Of a stretch of 64,000 nucleotides of DNA, positions 63,476 to 64,000 are shown piece after piece. The notes under the pieces were generated by a model. That model saw nothing but the letters and a program-made list of their open reading frames with translations. It was not told the origin of the DNA and made no database searches. This DNA comes from Euonymus europaeus (taxonomy: Eukaryota > Streptophyta > Magnoliopsida > Celastrales > Celastraceae): NCBI GenBank assembly GCA_963580455.1, contig OY756958.1, positions 21,960,501 through 22,024,500 of the forward strand. The letters are read 5' to 3'. Position numbers and translations under genes: made by a program. How positions within the stretch are numbered: the stretch's first letter is position 1; each line of letters begins with the position of its first letter.

Positions 63476-64000
63476 TTTTTAACATTAAAATATATATTAC
63501 TTTAAAAAAGGCAAAATTATACTTGATAACCTCAAAGTATCACATATTTCTGGTTTATAACCCTTAAGTTTAAAATTTCTCTATTGTGTCCTCGAAGTAT
63601 CTATTTCGTCTCAATTGAAAAATTTATATAAATGATCTCCTCGATAATCAAAAACTCATATTTAACCTGCTTCTTGAAAAAATAAATAAATGACCTATTT
63701 TTACAATATTATGACTAAAATACTCTTCACTGATCGAGTAGTCGTGCACTTTGGTTGAGCATTAGTCAAGCATTTCTTTTCTTTTTTTGGTTGTTACTTT
63801 TTTTATAAAGTCGGACAAAATTTTAATTTGTGGTCAAGCATTCCGTTTAAAAAAAATCCTCATGCAATGGCAAGAGAGCTCTATTCGTTGCCAGGCAATC
63901 GAAAACATTAAGGAGGCTAACAACTTCCCATGGCTGGAATCGAAAGGAGCGAGGATATTGTCCTGAAGACAAATGGTGGGGCCTGAAAACTCGTGGAGAA
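63476..64000. other. AT-rich right end of the window
   Basis: No gene. The sequence around 63510-63700 contains repeated words (GATAACCTCAAAGTATCACA, then CCTCGAAGTATC and GATCTCCTCGATAATC) like the terminal part of a plant DNA transposon, but any partner end would lie outside the window. Confidence 0.4.

Overview
The window is nuclear genomic DNA of a flowering plant, probably a woody or large-genome dicot. It has three intron-containing protein genes, GT-AG introns up to 3.8 kb, AT-rich introns and intergenic DNA, and many plant-type transposable elements (RTE and L1 LINEs, tRNA-derived SINEs, TRIM-like short LTR elements, a Mutator derivative, foldback/MITE elements). I could not identify the species.

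Region 1 (1-50.6 kb, + strand) is almost entirely one giant gene. It encodes a VPS13-family bridge-like lipid transfer protein of the plant type that carries an internal PH domain and a C2 domain. I joined 62 coding exons from ATG 334 to TGA 49799. Every exon phase agrees, no internal stop appears, and the product is about 4,145 residues, close to the full length of the family. The coding part is intact. The long introns (6, 8, 15, 17, 25, 30, 32, 45) hold the mobile DNA: a 392-bp TRIM-like element (intron 15), a rearranged L1 LINE (intron 17), SINEs (introns 6, 24, 25, 55), a MULE/Pack-MULE-like element (intron 25), a 525-bp near-perfect foldback and a hAT-like MITE (intron 30), and an RTE LINE carrying a nested MITE (intron 32).

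Region 2 (50.6-56.9 kb) is intergenic and repeat-rich. It has a decayed LINE RNase H piece, a complete minus-strand TRIM with a perfect 5-bp target duplication, and a 1.16-kb Mutator derivative with a perfect 9-bp target duplication that ends only 131 bp before the next start codon.

Region 3 (56.9-59.3 kb, + strand) is a two-exon gene for mitochondrial dihydrolipoyl dehydrogenase (510 residues), the shared E3 subunit of the 2-oxoacid dehydrogenase and glycine decarboxylase complexes.

Region 4 (60.3-63.4 kb, - strand) is a six-coding-exon gene for a BCNT-C/SWC5 protein, a subunit of the SWR1 H2A.Z-loading chromatin remodeler. It appears to carry an internal tandem duplication of about 75 codons. 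It is convergent with the dehydrogenase gene. The last 0.5 kb is AT-rich and has no gene I can support.

The three genes are unrelated housekeeping functions and do not form a pathway. I saw no evidence of a cluster, CRISPR array, rRNA or tRNA gene. The most notable items are the foldback hairpin inside a transcribed intron, the Mutator insertion abutting the dehydrogenase promoter, and the exon-junction duplication in the SWC5 gene.
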